64,000 bases of DNA, taken from assembly GCA_910589415.1 (NCBI GenBank), contig OU342634.1:14257144-14321143 (forward strand). Reading direction: 5' to 3'. The position numbers were made by a program, and so were the translations under genes. The notes under the pieces were generated by a model. The model worked only from the letters and a program-made list of their open reading frames with translations. It made no database searches and was not told where the DNA came from. Shown one piece after another: positions 36,817 to 47,700 of this stretch. The DNA is from Malachius bipustulatus. Lineage: Eukaryota; Arthropoda; Insecta; Coleoptera; Melyridae. Within the stretch, counting starts at the first letter, position 1, and every line of letters starts with the position of its first letter.

Positions 36817-38747
36817 CAGGGTGGTTAACAATTCGATGCTCACCATTGGGATCTCGGAAACAGTAAAAGATACAGGGTGGGTTAAATTAGAGAAAAAAAA
36901 GTTGCACAATTTTATGCTTATTAAGAATCTGAAAGAAAATTTATGGAAACTTCAGGCGTTGCTGAAATATCCTGAAAAAACTTGCAAATTGAGATTTCTT
37001 ATTTCAATCATATCTTTTTTATTATTGAAAAGAAATTGAGATATTTTTGTAGGTTTACATAAGTCATCAAAAGGTATTGTTATGGTATACCGTTTCCCCC
37101 TTTCTCTGAATTTATTATTATTATTACTTTTATTTAAAAAAAAATTATACCATAAACAAACAAAAATTTGAATTATTCTTCAAGAACACTCTCTTCCCAG
37201 GTGGGTTCAGATATAAAAATCTTGCTCTTAATTTATCCTGAATCCAAATTTGAAATCTTTTTGAACAAATCGTCTAATTTATGACTTGTAAGTATAACGA
37301 CTTGACAGAATATTTATTTACGCAAAATTTCAAAAAAACCTACCTCCCAGCTCTCTGATCCTCAAATATTAAACTATGCTATATTATTAAATAAAACTAA
37401 TTATTACATACTATAATTTAAACTCTCACAGTCTCATTTTTACTGCTCTCTCTGGTCCTCTGACTTTCTCTTTATCAATGTTTGCTGCTTCTGTCTCGAA
37501 ATTCTTTCGCCTCTTCTTCTGATTCTCTCTCTCTCTCTTTTCGTCTCTCCTTGCTTCTCTTCTCTATTACAAACAATTATCCAATTTCCTTAAACGAGTT
37601 TTCTCTCACAGCTTCAAAATTATTTTTCTGATCTCCGACTCTTGCAGTAGTTCCTCCTCTTCACCTCTCTCTGGCTCTGGTCCTATTATTGTCTTATTCT
37701 CCGACTCTTGCTGCTTCTCTTTCGTCTTACAAATGATTATTTTCACCTTTTTCTTTCTGTTTTCTCCCAATCACCTCTAAATTCCAATCTCATTCATTCA
37801 TTTTTCGTTGTTATATCTTGTTATTCTCTTTAGTTCTTCCAAATTATTATTTTTCACATTTTTTACTTTTTCCTCTGACAGTTCTTCCTCTCTAAATTTC
37901 TTATCCAATAATTCCAATCTAACTAACGGCCAATATTATAAATGCTGGTTAAGTTAACTGGCCGATTTCTGTGGTCGTTTCTGGAGAAGATATAGAATAG
38001 ACTATAGGTCGAAATTATTCCATTTTAAATTATTCTTGGCATAAAAGGGATTACAAAAATATTATTACTAACAATTTTTATTTGTTACAAGTCATAAATT
38101 TAATTGTCACAATATTCAAATCAAATCCAAACTTGAAATCACTGGTTTATCTTTTAACTGGACTTAATTTTTCATAACAGTATCATCTGTCATTTCCAAA
38201 ATTTCCAAGGACTACTAGATCCCAGAGTTTTCATAGCCAACTTTTGTTTTTCTTATGGCCGCCATATTGTTTTTTCGTGTCATTCGCTATTAAAAAAATC
38301 AAGGAAACAAATAATCTAACACATTCAAAAAAAAAAACTTAAAAATTTTTGTTTTTTAGTCGAAAAAAATAACCTTTGTTTAACCGAATGTCATAAAAAA
38401 CACCTATTTTTCTTTTTTTTCTTGAATAAAGAATAAAATTTTTAAGAAATTTTTTTGAATTTGATAGATTGTTTCCTTGATTTTTTTAATAGCGAATGAC
38501 ACGAAAAAACAATATGGTGGCCATAAGAAAAACAAAAGCTGAAAAATATTTCAATTTCTTTTCAATAATAAAAAAGATACCTATGATTGAAATAAGAAAT
38601 CTCAATTTTTAAGTTTTTTCAGGATATGTCAGCAACACCTGAAGTATCCATACATAAAATTGTGCAGCTTTTTCTAATTTAACCCAACCTGTATCTTTTA
38701 CCGTTTCTGAGATCCCAATGGTGAGCATCGAATTGTTAACCACCCTG
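36817..38747. mobile_element. 1.9-kb palindromic element, TA-flanked
   Basis: CAGGGTGGTTAACAATTCGA (36817) and its complement ending CCACCCTG (38747) are flanked by TA. Arms of ~270 bp pair through TGCTCACCATTGGGATCTC. The loop contains a pyrimidine-rich tract (37430-37920) and an inverted pair around GGCCGCCATATTGTTTTT and TGGTGGCCATAAGAAAAAC. Confidence 0.75.
37430..37920 (+). repeat. Pyrimidine-rich, purine-poor strand-asymmetric tract
   Basis: Nearly 500 bp are dominated by CTCTCTCT, TTCTTCTTCT and TCTGGTCCTCTGAC-like phrases that recur imperfectly, for example CTCCGACTCTTGC twice. There are no open frames. It is a degenerate low-complexity region that could form triplex DNA. Confidence 0.6.
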
Positions 38748-39074
38748 TATACCCTTTCGCTTATCATCATAGGGTATAGATAGATATCTAGTGATACATC
38801 ACTTGAAAGCTACTTTAATTCTCTTTACAACGATATCAGACTTTTTGGTTTCGTTTAAATATTACGGAGCAACTTTTCTTAACATTAATTATTGTTCCTT
38901 TTCTTCGGAAATGTGAGAATAATTTTTAATAAAATATCGCACTTCACTGGTTACTGTCAAATGGTAGCGGTAGCCAGTGAAGTACGACGTATTAAAAAAT
39001 TCTTTTGCTTATTTCAAAAAAAAAAGTAGTAATCTTTTTTATCTATTCACCCTGTTTGAAGTGAAACCAAAATT

Positions 39075-39321
39075 GAAGTGAAACCAAAAAAGTGAGATAC
39101 TGTTGTTAAGAGAATTTAAGTAGCTTTCAAAATGATGTATCACTCGATAGCTGTTCCCTCCCTATGGTGATAAGCGAACGGGTACCTACCCCTGCCAAGT
39201 GAAACCAAAAAAGTGAGATACTGTTGTTAAGAGAATTTAAGTAGCTTTCAAAATGATGTATCTCTCGATAGCTGTTCCCTCCCTATGGTGATAAGCGAAC
39301 GGGTACCTACCCCTGCCAAAG
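39075..39321. repeat. 123-bp tandem duplication
   Basis: Two almost identical 123-bp units run from AAGTGAAACCAAAAAAGTGA to CCTACCCCTGCCAA. A diverged inverted relative lies at about 38756-38855. The identity of the two units points to recent duplication. Confidence 0.8.
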
Positions 39322-39632
39322 GGATGAACTTGCATAGTTAATTTAATTTGTCCCCAAATATTATGTCCCCTCTCGATAACAAAATTAACCTGATTTGGCG
39401 TTTTTCGCTACATCTTCAGTTTCAATCAAAGTTATTAGGCTTGTTTCGTTTTCCTTAGGTACTTAACCTGTATGTTCTGGTAAACAATCATCTTTCAGGA
39501 GAAAAAGAATATCAACATTGATTGATTGACCTACCAACATTTAATTTATATTTTCACGTTTTTATATATTCTTTGACTATTATTAGGATACAAGAAGTGT
39601 TGGTGTTCCACAAAAAAACTTTGTGAGACTTT

Positions 39633-39985
39633 AAAAACAATAATGCTTTCTGAACGACACACTTACTCTAACGGTATGGTGAAGACAGAGACATCGATGT
39701 TTCAATGGTTATTTCCATCTCATCAGTCTGTCACATCACCACCACTAGAGAAGTGTGCCGATCAGAAAGAAAATCAAAAGCTTTAAGCAAAATGATTTGT
39801 CGGCACACTTCTCTAGTGGTGGTGATGTGACAGACTGATGAGATGGAAATAACCATTGAAACATCGATGTCTCTGTCTTCACCATACCGTTAGAGTAAGT
39901 GTGTCGTTCAGAAAGCATTATTGTTTTTCAACAATCGGATTGCTGTAATTGATATAATAATTTATTATTATTCAATTTGTTTCAT
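39633..39985. mobile_element. Fold-back element, complete copy, perfect 12-bp target duplication
   Basis: The element runs from AAAAACAATAATGC to AATTTGTTTCAT. TTGTGAGACTTT is duplicated exactly at 39621-39632 and 39986-39997. About 130-bp inverted arms (39633-39788 and 39800-39933) are followed by a 52-bp unpaired tail. The ends and tail are the same as in the interrupted copy at 8183-11590. A 12-13 bp duplication is longer than for common DNA transposons. Confidence 0.85.
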
Positions 39986-40505
39986 TTGTGAGACTTTCTA
40001 AAATCCATTTGGAATTGATTCATTTCAAACTGGAGTGTTTTTTATTATTACTAATTCAAATTTTAATTTGCAAAATCAAAAATTGTATCTAAAGATACAA
40101 CAGATTCTTATAATAAAAAAATCAATGAAAAAATTACCCGATTTTTATAGTTTTCCCAGTTTTTTTACTTTAAAATTTATCTAATGATTAGTAATAATAT
40201 GTAAATATGAATAACTAGGTACTTTATCAATTCAAAAAGTTTCATAAAAGAGATTTTTAAACAAAATTCATTACTTCGAAGGTGAGTAAAAACCAAAATT
40301 AAGGGAATCGAAATTTTATTTTTGGAACGTTATGATTATAAAAAATAAAATAATTAACCTAACTTCGTACATTTTCAGTATCAACTTAATGATGACGACT
40401 CGAATTATCCGAGTTGCATTTTGACTGACAATCAAGTAAAAAAAAAACGCCTAATCCTAGAGGTAATAATATTACAAATTACAATTCTATCGTTAAATAG
40501 ACATC

Positions 40506-41021
40506 TCAATTTCTGTTGAAACCGCCTCCCATGGGCGACCTGGAGCGGAAACCTCCGCCACCGCCGCCTCCAGCTCCGTCAAACCTGCGTCCGCCTCCCT
40601 GCCGGCTGTTGAAGTCGGAGCGTCCGTTACCGTATTCGCGCCTCTGGAAGCGTCCGCCACCGCCACCACCGCCGCTGCTGCCACCGCTGTCCCTGCTGAA
40701 CCGGTTGTAGCCCCCTCCACCGCCGCCGCCGCCGAAGCTCCTGAAGCCTCCACCGCGTCCCCCGGGAGGGCCGCTCCTCCTCTTCGGCCTGGCCAGCTCG
40801 ACCTTCAGTTTCGAGCCGAGGAAGTCGATGCCGTTCATGTTATCGCAAGCGGTCTCCGCATCGCCGAGGTTGCTGAATTCGATAAAAGCAAAACCGGGGG
40901 GGTTCAGAGCCACCCAGACTGAGTTCAACTTGCCGAACTTCTCGAACTCCTCTTCTAGGTCTTCCTTCTTAATGCTCTCGCCTAAGCCTCCCACGTACAC
41001 TTTTGTTCCCCTGTCGGTCAT
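40506..41021 (-). CDS. Rsf1: Rsf1-like SR-type splicing regulator (one RRM plus Gly/Arg/Ser-rich tail)
   Basis: 171 residues, single exon. An RNA-recognition motif spans about residues 6-76, with RNP2 VYVGGL at 8-13 and RNP1 GFAFIEF at 43-49. The context KLNSVWVALNPPGFAFIEF is typical of the SRSF3/SRSF7/Rsf1 branch. The rest (81-171) is rich in Gly, Arg and Ser and ends RSRSPMGGGFNRN, resembling the Rsf1 C-terminus with its RSRSP. Rsf1 is known in Drosophila as a nuclear repressor of SR-protein-dependent splicing. I chose the start at 41021 because the RRM begins six residues later and the context has A at -3; an in-frame ATG 31 codons upstream is probably 5' UTR. A possible AATAAA on the minus strand lies near 40315. 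SRSF3/7-type assignment is the main alternative. Confidence 0.85.
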   Translation of the reverse strand: MTDRGTKVYVGGLGESIKKEDLEEEFEKFGKLNSVWVALNPPGFAFIEFSNLGDAETACDNMNGIDFLGSKLKVELARPKRRSGPPGGRGGGFRSFGGGGGGGGYNRFSRDSGGSSGGGGGGGRFQRREYGNGRSDFNSRQGGGRRFDGAGGGGGGGFRSRSPMGGGFNRN

Positions 41022-42239
41022 CGTCGTAGCTTGCCCTGTTCTCTTTGTAGGTAGACGTCTGACTTGACTGACTGTCGTAGATTGTTGAAGGTACTCTGTG
41101 AACGGTAGAATCAATTCCTGGATTATGCTATAGGTATGGGTGAATTGTTTGGGCGAATTCGTACTTTCTCGTCATCGTCAAATCAATTGATTTTTGGGGG
41201 GTGAGATAGGCTCAATTACGTAAAGGCTCAATTATTATAGCTTGAGTACGAAACGAAGTTATTTAACGTGCGTACGAACGAAAAGTCGAGAAACGGCATG
41301 TCCTATGTCTGAATCTGACAATCAATCAATCATGATGCACAGGTTCAAGAGGCATTAGGTCATGTTGTCTGGATCTGACATTATCGCAAGAGGTGAAATT
41401 AATTCATTAAAAAGCGGAGTGATTAAAAGGAGAAGGTACCGATCCCACTGAAACCGGGGCATTCTGTTTTCAGTAATAGCGTGACTATCTCTATATGTAT
41501 GTAGGTAGATACAACAGTATATGCGAAAAACAAAATGTCGGTCGTGCAGGATCGTGTCGTTAATTTATGAGAGACTTGTAGAACGTATTCGCAACCAAAT
41601 CAAGCAGAGTTTAGGTGTAAAATTACAAATTGATGAACAGCTTTAATAATACAAGTAATATGAATCGCAAAAGTTAAATTTGTTACCACAATAATTGTCG
41701 CAGAGCTAGCTAACTGGCTGGTGAAGAATCAACTACTTTTCAGCATTTACGCACGCTTATCGACCGGGCAATAATAAAACGAATGGCGGAATGACGCGCA
41801 ATTGCAAGCGGGAACTGAAAAGTGAAGCCAACTCGGGCGTCGTTGTCAGACTGTAGCGGCCACGCCAACAACACCCCATTTAATTTACACCATAACTGAC
41901 CTCAAACAGTCAAACCTACAATGATGTGCGTGCTTGCATATTATTATAAATAATCATATATCTACCAGATTTACAATAAGTCATTTACTGCAAATTAATT
42001 GCATTTTTCATTAAAAAAAATCACATTACGAGATATCACTATCACTAACTATATGAAAAAATTTTAAGCATGACAACATTGTACTGTTAACTAGTGTCAG
42101 GCTGTCAGCAACTACGGCTACCGGATCCGGAAGCCCTCAACGCCATAACGTGACCATTTTAAAACTGTCTGATGGCGCTGGCCAATCAAATCGAATGCTA
42201 TGAACTACTACTACTACAAGCAGCTTTGCTCCATCAATT
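41022..42239. other. Upstream region of the Rsf1-like gene
   Basis: This holds the presumed 5' UTR and promoter of the minus-strand gene. I cannot place a TATA box or transcription start. A CCAAT motif lies at about 42182. No further exon is recognised. Confidence 0.4.
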
Positions 42240-44225
42240 CCTCTTTACGCGTTCTTTACGGGTAAAGAATTCATTCTTTACATGGACTTTTTTCGACTTT
42301 TCGATGTAAAGAATCTAAAGAAAGGAAAGTGCGTAAAGAAAACAAACAATAAACAATTCAAATTTATGATTATTATTTCTTAAGCAGTTAATAATAATTT
42401 ATGTATCTAATTAATTATTACTAAATAATAATTAATAAATAATGCATGCCTCATTTTTTATTTTGATTGAATGAGCATTATGATAATTATTGGTAACCCC
42501 TAAGCCTACATTTTAGGTGACCTATTTATTTTGAATTTTATTGTGATTATCTGGACTGAAATTAATGTTAAATAAGGTTGAGTAAGGGAGTAAAAAGGCA
42601 TGTTTTCTTGGTTTATTTATTTAACTCAGTTACACTGTTTGTATTACAGTATTACTCACTATAATTAGTTAGAATCTAGAATTTTCAAAGATAAAAACAC
42701 ATGTGAACGTTTTTTAGATCGGTTAAATGTTAACCGATTTATTTAACATAAGCAGTTGTGAGAATTGCAATTACCTACTGTAACAAATTTCAACAGTAGT
42801 CCCATTCCCATTGTAAGCATAGCTGACGGCATAAACTGTGGCAATATAAAGTTTCTTTGCTAACTGCCGGTTCATTTACGATTTCAGTTAGTTTGTCTTC
42901 CCCGTTAGATCCCATGCATTTATATTAGGAAGTCTTGTGAACCAGTAGAGTTATGTAGCATTAATAAGACCACTTTTGAGTTCTTAGACGATTTTTTACA
43001 CCCGTCAATAAGCAGTTCTACGTGTTGAGGGATCCAGATGTGCTCTCTCAATACATTTCTTGTAAGCATTAAGTAGTTGATGATACTTTGCGACTGGGTA
43101 ACTTGGATCCATATTATTTGATGATGATATGCCAGAGCTAGTCTCGCCAGATCAGAAAGTGGTCCAGCGAGACTAGCAGATGGCGACTGCAGTGAAACGC
43201 CAAATGACGTGTTCGATGTCAGTGGTGTTGGTGATAGCAAAAACAAGAAGTACAAAAAATTGAGTACTTCACTCAATTTTTTTATAACCGAAAGTTTCAA
43301 AGATGCTTTATCAACCTCTGTTTCCAGCTCCACCTCTACTTCGACATGTACCTACCAGCGTCTTCATGAAAAAAAATTCTTCACAAATACAGAGATAACA
43401 AGATTATCTCTGTAGGATTGTTTACATTTTTTGTATTTTAATACTATGTATTCAATATGGTATAATTAAATAAATAAATAGTTCTCTGGATAGTTCGGGT
43501 ATTATTTCTGAAGAAATATATTTGTCACTTGTTGTTGTATTAATTTCCTCTTCCAAGCTTGACTCCTAAAATTGGCAGTGGTACGAATGATCGGAATGAT
43601 TCATTATCAGAATTTTGATTTTCGCTGTTCAATGTTCACGGTTTTGAACTCTTCCTTCTGATAAATAATTACTACTCGAAATGGTGGGAATTAAATTTTG
43701 ATGGTTCAGGGGGACCTTATAGGTATCTATTCCTAAAATGTGGAAAAATCATGTTTGAAGTTTGAAAAGTGCGAATAAAAATCAAGAACTGAATTAAAGT
43801 ACAATATAAATATATCTCACTCAGCAACGACTTGACTTTAACTTACCTATGTGCTATGTGCCTTTAATCTAGAAACTGCAGTATTAGCAAGCAGCAAGGT
43901 ATTTCTCACATATTAGCATGTTCCCCAACATAATTTTTATTGTTATTTATTTTAAGTTTCGGTGAACTGTTAAGTAGCTCAGAATATTCCTGAGTTTTGA
44001 CTTCTACCAACCATCTCGTAATCTATTCTGTGGGGTAGTGGGTTTCCATGAACATTAATAATAATAAAATAACATAAACAATAATAATTTGTTATCAAAA
44101 CAAACATAAAACATAACCTTACTTTTCAATTGTTTTCGTTCTTTTTCTTTACCTATTCTTTACGTATTCTTTACTTTCTATACGTCAAACGTAGAGGATG
44201 AAATCTTTACGCGTAAAGAAAGGCA
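42240..44225. mobile_element. ~2-kb hAT-like non-autonomous element
   Basis: The left side has TCTTTACGCGTTCTTTACGG and GTAAAGAATTCATTCTTTAC. The right side has the inverse theme, ATTCTTTACGTATTCTTTAC and ATCTTTACGCGTAAAGAAAG followed by GCACATCACTG. Its complement CAGTGATGTGC is a hAT-type end. The left end is diverged (CAGCTTTGC) and I could not find an 8-bp duplication. Open frames at 42920-43333 (minus) and 43209-43415 (plus) are unrecognised and may be remnants of a gene. Confidence 0.45.
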
Positions 44226-44777
44226 CATCACTGAATTATTGATGATTCAATAAATATTCGAACGATGATAATGATAACCATATTCGTAATGAATCCTAAT
44301 GAGCAATTAACAAGATACGATAATATTAAATTTACTAATTTTTTTATGAATTTATGAGTACTTATATTTAGAATTTCAAGTTATACAACAATTTTGCGCA
44401 TGCGCAAATTACTGCTTTCTGCCGTTATGAATATTATGATCCTGAAAGTTACTGCAGCTGATCATCTGTTTTTTACTCCTTTGTTAATTTGTCATTCTGT
44501 CAAGCTGATCATCGCTGTCCATCATCAAAATGACAAGACAAAGACAATATTGATGGATCGATCAAGGGCAAAGGAAATAACGAAATTGAAATTACTTTTG
44601 TTTAAAACCGCAAAACTGTTCAGTTGTAGCGAAATTTAAATAAATAAAAACAATTTGTTACCATTTATAGAATAATTATAATTTCCCAAGTTATCGTTCA
44701 TTTAAAGAAACACATTAAATCCTGCCATTAGTGATATGAGTTACCTGTTTATTATGAATGTGTCTTCTCTGAAATAA

Positions 44778-47700
44778 ATGGGTGAGGTTTATTTTTTAAT
44801 AATTTATTTCATTTATAAGTTCATAGATTTGTATTACATATTTATTAATGGAGCGAAATTTTAGAGGAGCCACCAGCACCACCACCACAGACAATTCTAG
44901 ACCTATCGAACCAGAAAATCAAAAAACTAACCAAACCGCCTTTAAAAGAAGCTCAAGCGACCACTTTAATACTCGACGACAATGAACTGCAACGTCTGGA
45001 CAACATCGATTCGTTCCTCAAACTACAGAAGGTAACTTGTAAATTGCTTTAAACGACGTAGTGGGGCTCAAGGTCCGTTTTTTAGCTGACAGCGGTTCGC
45101 AATCAATTATTACGTATGTACGGGGTATGTCGGTTGCATTGCCTCTTAGAATTGAACCTAGCCCACAACGGAATCTTGACCATTGAAGGCTTAAAAGAAC
45201 TGGTTAATTTGAAATGGTTATGTCTGGCAGGGAATAATATTAAGGTAAACACTTTTAAGGTCCTTGGTTTTTTTTTAGAACTATTAGAGATTTATGTTTT
45301 TATTTATTTCAACTGGGTGTATCTATACATACCCCTTGAGACTGTGTAGAGGAGAGAACATTAAGCTAATTTTCACAAAGCTAGGTAGAGATGGATATTA
45401 TTTAGTATTTCAAGTTGGATCATAATCGGTTGCTTTTTTTACCAAATCTATCCTAAAATTTGGAATCCCTTGTGCTTAGTAGCCAGATCATTTTTTTTAG
45501 ACGTTGTTCAGTTGTAATTTATCTACGATGTCAAAGTTTGAATAAATTTAAATAAAGATACACCCAGTAGCTTAGTTTAATAGATTAGTGTGAATTTAGA
45601 TTTTTAAATCCACTGGGCGCTATGATTATTTTAACATCACATTAGGAATTTAAATTCACTTTCCCTGTACGATTCTTAATAACAGTGAGATTTTGTAAGC
45701 TGATGAGTCGCTCTAGTGACTGAATTGTTCATTATTACAATACAATGAATGCTATAAACTAAACCTTGCTATTTCCTAGTACAGTCAAACCTGGATAACC
45801 CAGAAACGCCTGGGACCGAAAATAAATTCCGTCTTATACAGGTTTCCGGCTTAAACAACAACAACTGTCTAAGCCGGAAACAAACCTGCTTAGCACGGAA
45901 AATGCCCAACAGTACGTACATTTTTTTTAGTATCGATAGAATGTTTTCCCACGAGCCAATCTGATTTTATTTTGTCCTTATTCTTCAAAATATCATAAAC
46001 TTGTGTTTTACCATACTTATATTTTTCCGCGAGAAGCTTAACGCTAATTTTTTGTTTTCATAACACAAAATTAAATCTATTAAAATAGATTTCTAAAGAC
46101 TTCAGTGTAATTAGAGTGTTGAGTTTTTTATTTGCAGACATATCGAATATTGTACCTACTAAAAATAATTTGATGCTCACAGCTCACAGTTGAAGAGTTT
46201 AGAATTGACTAAAATTGAATCCGAACAGGACTAAACAGGAAGTGCATAAGTACCTACAGACAGTTTTTATTGCCGCAATAAAAATTCCGAGAAGTGAGAG
46301 TAGGATAGACGCGCGAGAACATGCGGAGGTAAAGAGTAAAGGGTGGCGACGTCGGTCCGCTTCCGTCTTATGCAGGTGAAATTGCGTGCATAAGGTTAAA
46401 AAACGTGTTCCGTCTCCGCGTTACGCAGTTTCCGCCTTGAGCAGTGGAAGTTAACATGTAATGTGTATAGCTTAATTCGAGACCGGGAAAAATTTCCGTG
46501 ATAGACAGATTTCCGCCTTATTCAGTGTTCGTCTTATCCAGGTTTGACTGTACATTCATTGGTGCTAGTGTCTGTGGTCTGTGTGTGTAGCTATAACAAC
46601 ATTTTTTCAGGTTATAGAGTAATGCCCGTATTCACGAAGGAATCATCAAGCTTCAGATCCACTCCTTGAAACTTGCAGACTATCATTAATCAGAATTTAA
46701 TATAAGAAGTCAAATCTCATTGCTGTAATTATTATTCTTTTGTGAATACGGACATAAGACTAATATATTTTGTACAAAGTTAATTTTTCACCAGTACTAG
46801 TTCACTAGTATTAATCTGGAATAGAATTGTTGAGATCATGAATCATCTAGGGATCAATAGTCTCTCTCTCTCTCTCTCTGTCACTAGTACACTCCAGTCA
46901 TTTATTAGTGCCCATCTAATTAGTCAGTTGTTTATAGACAATAGAGCATTTGAACACGAACGTAAATTTGGAATACATAGACCTCTCAGAGAATAGTATC
47001 ACCTACATAAACGACCTGTCATTTATCAGGAACCTGAAGGTAACGTTGTCTCGCCATGGTCTCGGGTCCATCGTAACTAACCTGAGGGTGGGGGTGTTTC
47101 CTTTTCTTTTCAGGAGCTTTACCTGCACAATAACAAAATTAACCACTTCCGCCAGTGCGACCGATTCCTGCCCGACAGCCTGGAAACCCTGACGCTGGCC
47201 AATAACAATGTGACCGATCTGAATGAGGTCTCTCAGCTCGCCCATCTCAAAAATTTAACCAGCATATCGTTTGCTAACAATCCTTGCGTTAACATTACCG
47301 GTGGGAACATGTATCCTTTCCATTATTAATTAATTATTTGAATGATGAGTAAAGTAACTAAAAAACGAGTATGGTTTCCTTAATTTGTTATCAGCGGTTT
47401 CGATTACCGTCCATTTATTATTAACTGGTGTGTCAACGTCAATGTAATTGACGGGTACATGGTTGGAGCCATCGAAAGGTATCAGATTAATCGATATATT
47501 AGTTTCTTCATTTTTTGACCCGTCGTCTTATGATAATGGAACATTTTACAGCTTACGGGCTGAATGGTTATACTCGCAAGGGAGAGGGAGACAATTCCGG
47601 ATCGGGGAGCACAACGCTCTGGTGCAATATCTGGCTCATACGTGTCCTCTGACAGGAGAGACGCTGGAATCAGAGGAGAACAGGAAGCTTAGATTAATCC

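Larger units (their letters stand above)
36235..39470. mobile_element. Large outer palindrome with nested elements
   Basis: The ends TACAGGCT and AACCTGTA are inverted and bordered by TA. The arms pair through CGAAAACGATACATGCC, TTTTGTTATCGAGGGG and CTTGGCAGGGGT (36.2-36.8 kb) against their complements at 39.3-39.45 kb. Two further palindromic elements (36400-36771 and 36817-38747) lie inside the arms. Confidence 0.6.

Noticed and set aside
40493..40753. Alanine-rich minus-strand frame overlapping the Rsf1-like gene
   Set aside because: It is an alternate reading of the glycine-codon-rich tail. The RRM frame is clearly the real one.
44394..44639. 81-codon frame upstream of CEP97 as its first exon
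   Set aside because: It does not lead in phase to the LRR exon, whereas the ATGG mini-exon does.
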